This document shows, in pieces, positions 6,372 to 8,056 of a stretch of 8,056 nucleotides of DNA. This stretch comes from Pseudomonadota bacterium. GTDB taxonomy: Bacteria; Pseudomonadota; Alphaproteobacteria; Rhodobacterales; Rhodobacteraceae. The stretch lies in NCBI GenBank assembly GCA_027623875.1, contig JAQBUS010000034.1:1-8056 (forward strand), read 5' to 3'. The notes below the pieces were generated by a model, which was not told where the DNA came from, ran no database searches, and saw nothing but the letters and a program-made list of their open reading frames with translations. The first letter of the stretch is position 1, and each line of letters starts with the position of its first letter. The position numbers were made by a program, and so were the translations under genes.

Positions 6372-7633
6372 TAGTCGGTCATTCTTTTTTGAACATCATT
6401 CAAACTTCTAGATTCAGTTATAGGACCATAAGTAGCCATAGCCACTCTCCCATTACTGGCCAATCTTTCAGCATATGCTCTAGTTTGCTCTAAATTAACG
6501 TCGTCTATTTTCTCAACCGTTTCAGCCAGAGGTGGAACACGACCCCAGATACCCACCAAACGTGCTAACCTTTCTGCCCTGGCCGAAGAGCTTTCAAGCC
6601 CCATGAGCAAGCCAGCTTTCATTTGAGTTCGAGCCCGTGCAACTTCGCTTTCAGATAAATCACCGGAAGCCCTTTTTAGTTCGTCAACTATTATATCAGT
6701 TAGTTCACATACTGAATCACCTGAAGTTCCCGCATAAATTGTTAGCAATCCAGTATCCGCATACGAACTCAATTGGGCAAAAATAGAATAACATAACCCA
6801 CGATTTTCTCTTACCTCCTGAAATAATCTTGAAGACATCCCTCCACCAAAAGTACTTGCAAAAGTTTGTCCTGCATAAAAATCTTTATCTAAATACCCAG
6901 AACCCTCTAGAGCTAAGGCAACATGTGCCTGTTCTAGGTCTTTGACTACTTTTTTTATTCCATTTGAAAATTTTGCTTTAACTAATTGAAAAGGCGTTGC
7001 GTTTGGCAACATGGCGAATAAGCCTTCTGCCTGCTTTACAATTTTATCGTGATCAATAGCTCCTACAGCAGATAAAATCAACTTATTTGGGTTGTAGTTC
7101 TCTTTAATAAATAATGACAAATCATCTTTAGAAAAATTGGAAACATTCCCTGCTGGGCCTAAGATAGTGCGCCCAAGAGCCTGCTGTGGGTAGGCCTGTT
7201 CTTGCAGCCAGTCAAAAATAACATCATCAGGAGTATCTAAAGACATCCCAATTTCTTGTAAAATCACACCACGTTCTACTTCTATATCTTTTTTGTCAAA
7301 AATAGGGTTAATCAAAATATCACCAATTACGTCTATTGCTCTAAAGACGTCTTCTCTCAACACCCTTGCGTAATATGCTGTAACTTCTCTACTTGTATAC
7401 GCATTTATATACCCCCCAACATCTTCTATTTCTTCTGCTATTTGAAGAGCTGTACGGTTCCGTGTTCCTTTAAAAGCCATATGTTCAAGAAAATGAGCGA
7501 TTCCATTTTGCTTAATATTTTCATGACGTCCTCCAGCATTAACCCAAATACCAACTGACGCGCTTTCCAACCCAGGCATATATTCAGTTACCACCCTAAA
7601 GCCATTTTCAAAAGTATGCAGATTCTGACTCAC
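6371..7633 (-). CDS. M16-family zinc metallopeptidase, mitochondrial-processing-peptidase-like
   Basis: This zinc endopeptidase belongs to the M16B group, related to the mitochondrial processing peptidase beta subunit and to bacterial YmxG-type proteins. The 420 residues carry two homologous halves. The N-terminal half has the inverted zinc motif HFLEH (His47, Glu50, His51), followed by ERGVILQE with Glu120 and Glu127. Glu127 sits 76 residues after His51, the spacing expected for the third zinc ligand. The C-terminal half (about 185-410) has SRLFQEVRENRGLCYS (268-283), with the Arg and Tyr that contact substrate in active members. The enzyme therefore looks catalytically complete. No signal peptide is seen, so a cytoplasmic location is likely; the natural substrate is unknown. 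The start is GTG at 7633, overlapping the thrC TGA by 4 bases and preceded 6 bases upstream by a strong AAGGAG. The gene is the middle member of thrC-M16-GNAT, an order I recall from Rhodobacterales genomes. Confidence 0.95.
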   Translation of the reverse strand: MSQNLHTFENGFRVVTEYMPGLESASVGIWVNAGGRHENIKQNGIAHFLEHMAFKGTRNRTALQIAEEIEDVGGYINAYTSREVTAYYARVLREDVFRAIDVIGDILINPIFDKKDIEVERGVILQEIGMSLDTPDDVIFDWLQEQAYPQQALGRTILGPAGNVSNFSKDDLSLFIKENYNPNKLILSAVGAIDHDKIVKQAEGLFAMLPNATPFQLVKAKFSNGIKKVVKDLEQAHVALALEGSGYLDKDFYAGQTFASTFGGGMSSRLFQEVRENRGLCYSIFAQLSSYADTGLLTIYAGTSGDSVCELTDIIVDELKRASGDLSESEVARARTQMKAGLLMGLESSSARAERLARLVGIWGRVPPLAETVEKIDDVNLEQTRAYAERLASNGRVAMATYGPITESRSLNDVQKRMTD

Positions 7634-8056
7634 GTTGCTCTCCTTTCCTTAATTGTTTCTTTAATTATCTCTAGGCGGTTTGGTAATTTAGTAACTCTTT
7701 CGCTTTTTAGGAAAAGATGACTAACTCTGTCTGGAAGGCCGGGTTTAATATCAGTTGCTTTTTCGACTGCTACTGGGAATTTAGCCGGATGCGCCGTAGC
7801 CAAAGAAATCATTGGTAGATCACCCAAATAATTTTCTGCAACATGTAAACCCACCGCTGTATGTGGGCAAACCAAAATATCATACTTGGCACCAACCTTT
7901 TTCATAACTTGGTATGTCTCGGTCTCAGTGGCTGTACCCGAGCAGTAATGTTTTTGCAAACCACGATATGCACTATCACCTATTCTAAATTTACCTGCCG
8001 CCTTCAGCTCCGAGAACAATCCATCGATTTCTACCGGATTTTGATCATACGCATAA
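7630..8056 (-). CDS. thrC: Threonine synthase, C-terminal part (5' end beyond the window)
   Basis: This PLP enzyme converts O-phospho-L-homoserine to threonine and phosphate, the last step of threonine synthesis, in the cytoplasm. About 142 C-terminal residues are in the window, and the frame is open to the right edge, reading YAYDQNPVEIDGLFSEL at its start. The TTG at 8019 is an internal leucine codon, not a start. Bacterial threonine synthases of this kind have about 460 residues, so about 320, including the PLP lysine, lie outside. Family-specific segments are GKFRIGD, YDILVCPHTAVGLHVAE and SLATAHPAKFPVAVEKAT; the HTAVG and ATAHPAKFP stretches are diagnostic for ThrC. The TGA stop overlaps the GTG start of the M16 peptidase gene, and the final codons also encode that gene's ribosome binding site. 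Confidence 0.95.
   Translation of the reverse strand, partial: YAYDQNPVEIDGLFSELKAAGKFRIGDSAYRGLQKHYCSGTATETETYQVMKKVGAKYDILVCPHTAVGLHVAENYLGDLPMISLATAHPAKFPVAVEKATDIKPGLPDRVSHLFLKSERVTKLPNRLEIIKETIKERRAT
7640..7645 (-). promoter_or_regulatory. Ribosome binding site of the M16 peptidase gene inside the end of thrC
   Basis: Reading AAGGAG on the minus strand, this strong Shine-Dalgarno lies 6 bases before the GTG at 7633 and within the last codons of thrC. It decides the peptidase start and supports translational coupling through the GTGA overlap. Confidence 0.8.

Overview
The window looks like ordinary chromosome from a low-GC (roughly 38-40% by eye) alphaproteobacterium. The proteins read like Rhodobacterales families: the aspartokinase, the GAF-containing enzyme I(Ntr), the RimJ-like acetyltransferase and the FAD-linked hydroxyacid dehydrogenase all have the residue patterns I associate with that order. 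Rhodobacterales are usually much richer in GC, so a streamlined marine relative is a reasonable guess. This is inference from remembered family patterns, not from a search.

Layout, left to right. Positions 1-488 (+) hold the C-terminal part of a short-chain dehydrogenase of the CsgA/sniffer type. After a 165-base gap comes a tight + strand pair: lysC (aspartokinase, 654-1892) and ptsP (enzyme I of the nitrogen PTS, 1903-4146), only 10 bases apart. A 158-base convergent spacer (4147-4304) separates them from four genes on the minus strand. Read in transcription order, these are thrC (threonine synthase, 3' part, entering from the right edge), an M16 zinc metallopeptidase (7633-6371), a GNAT acetyltransferase (6371-5787) and an FAD-binding oxidoreductase (5711-4305). 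thrC/M16 overlap by 4 bases (GTGA) and M16/GNAT by 1 base (TAGTG), so those three are probably one translationally coupled operon. The FAD gene follows after 75 bases with its own good ribosome binding site.

Function. lysC and thrC are the first step of the aspartate family and the last step of threonine synthesis, but they lie on opposite strands and in separate operons. The lysC-ptsP pairing recurs in alphaproteobacteria and has regulatory meaning: enzyme I(Ntr) is a nitrogen-status phosphotransferase, and a direct interaction with aspartokinase has been reported in Bradyrhizobium. The M16 peptidase has a complete zinc site and no visible signal peptide, so it is probably a cytoplasmic processing or quality-control peptidase.

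I see no mobile element, CRISPR array, tRNA, rRNA or recognisable riboswitch, and no evidence of a new multi-gene system. The most interesting sequence-level signal is a strong internal ribosome binding site in lysC ahead of an in-frame ATG (Met251). It would produce a separate ACT-domain regulatory subunit, as known for Bacillus and Corynebacterium aspartokinases.
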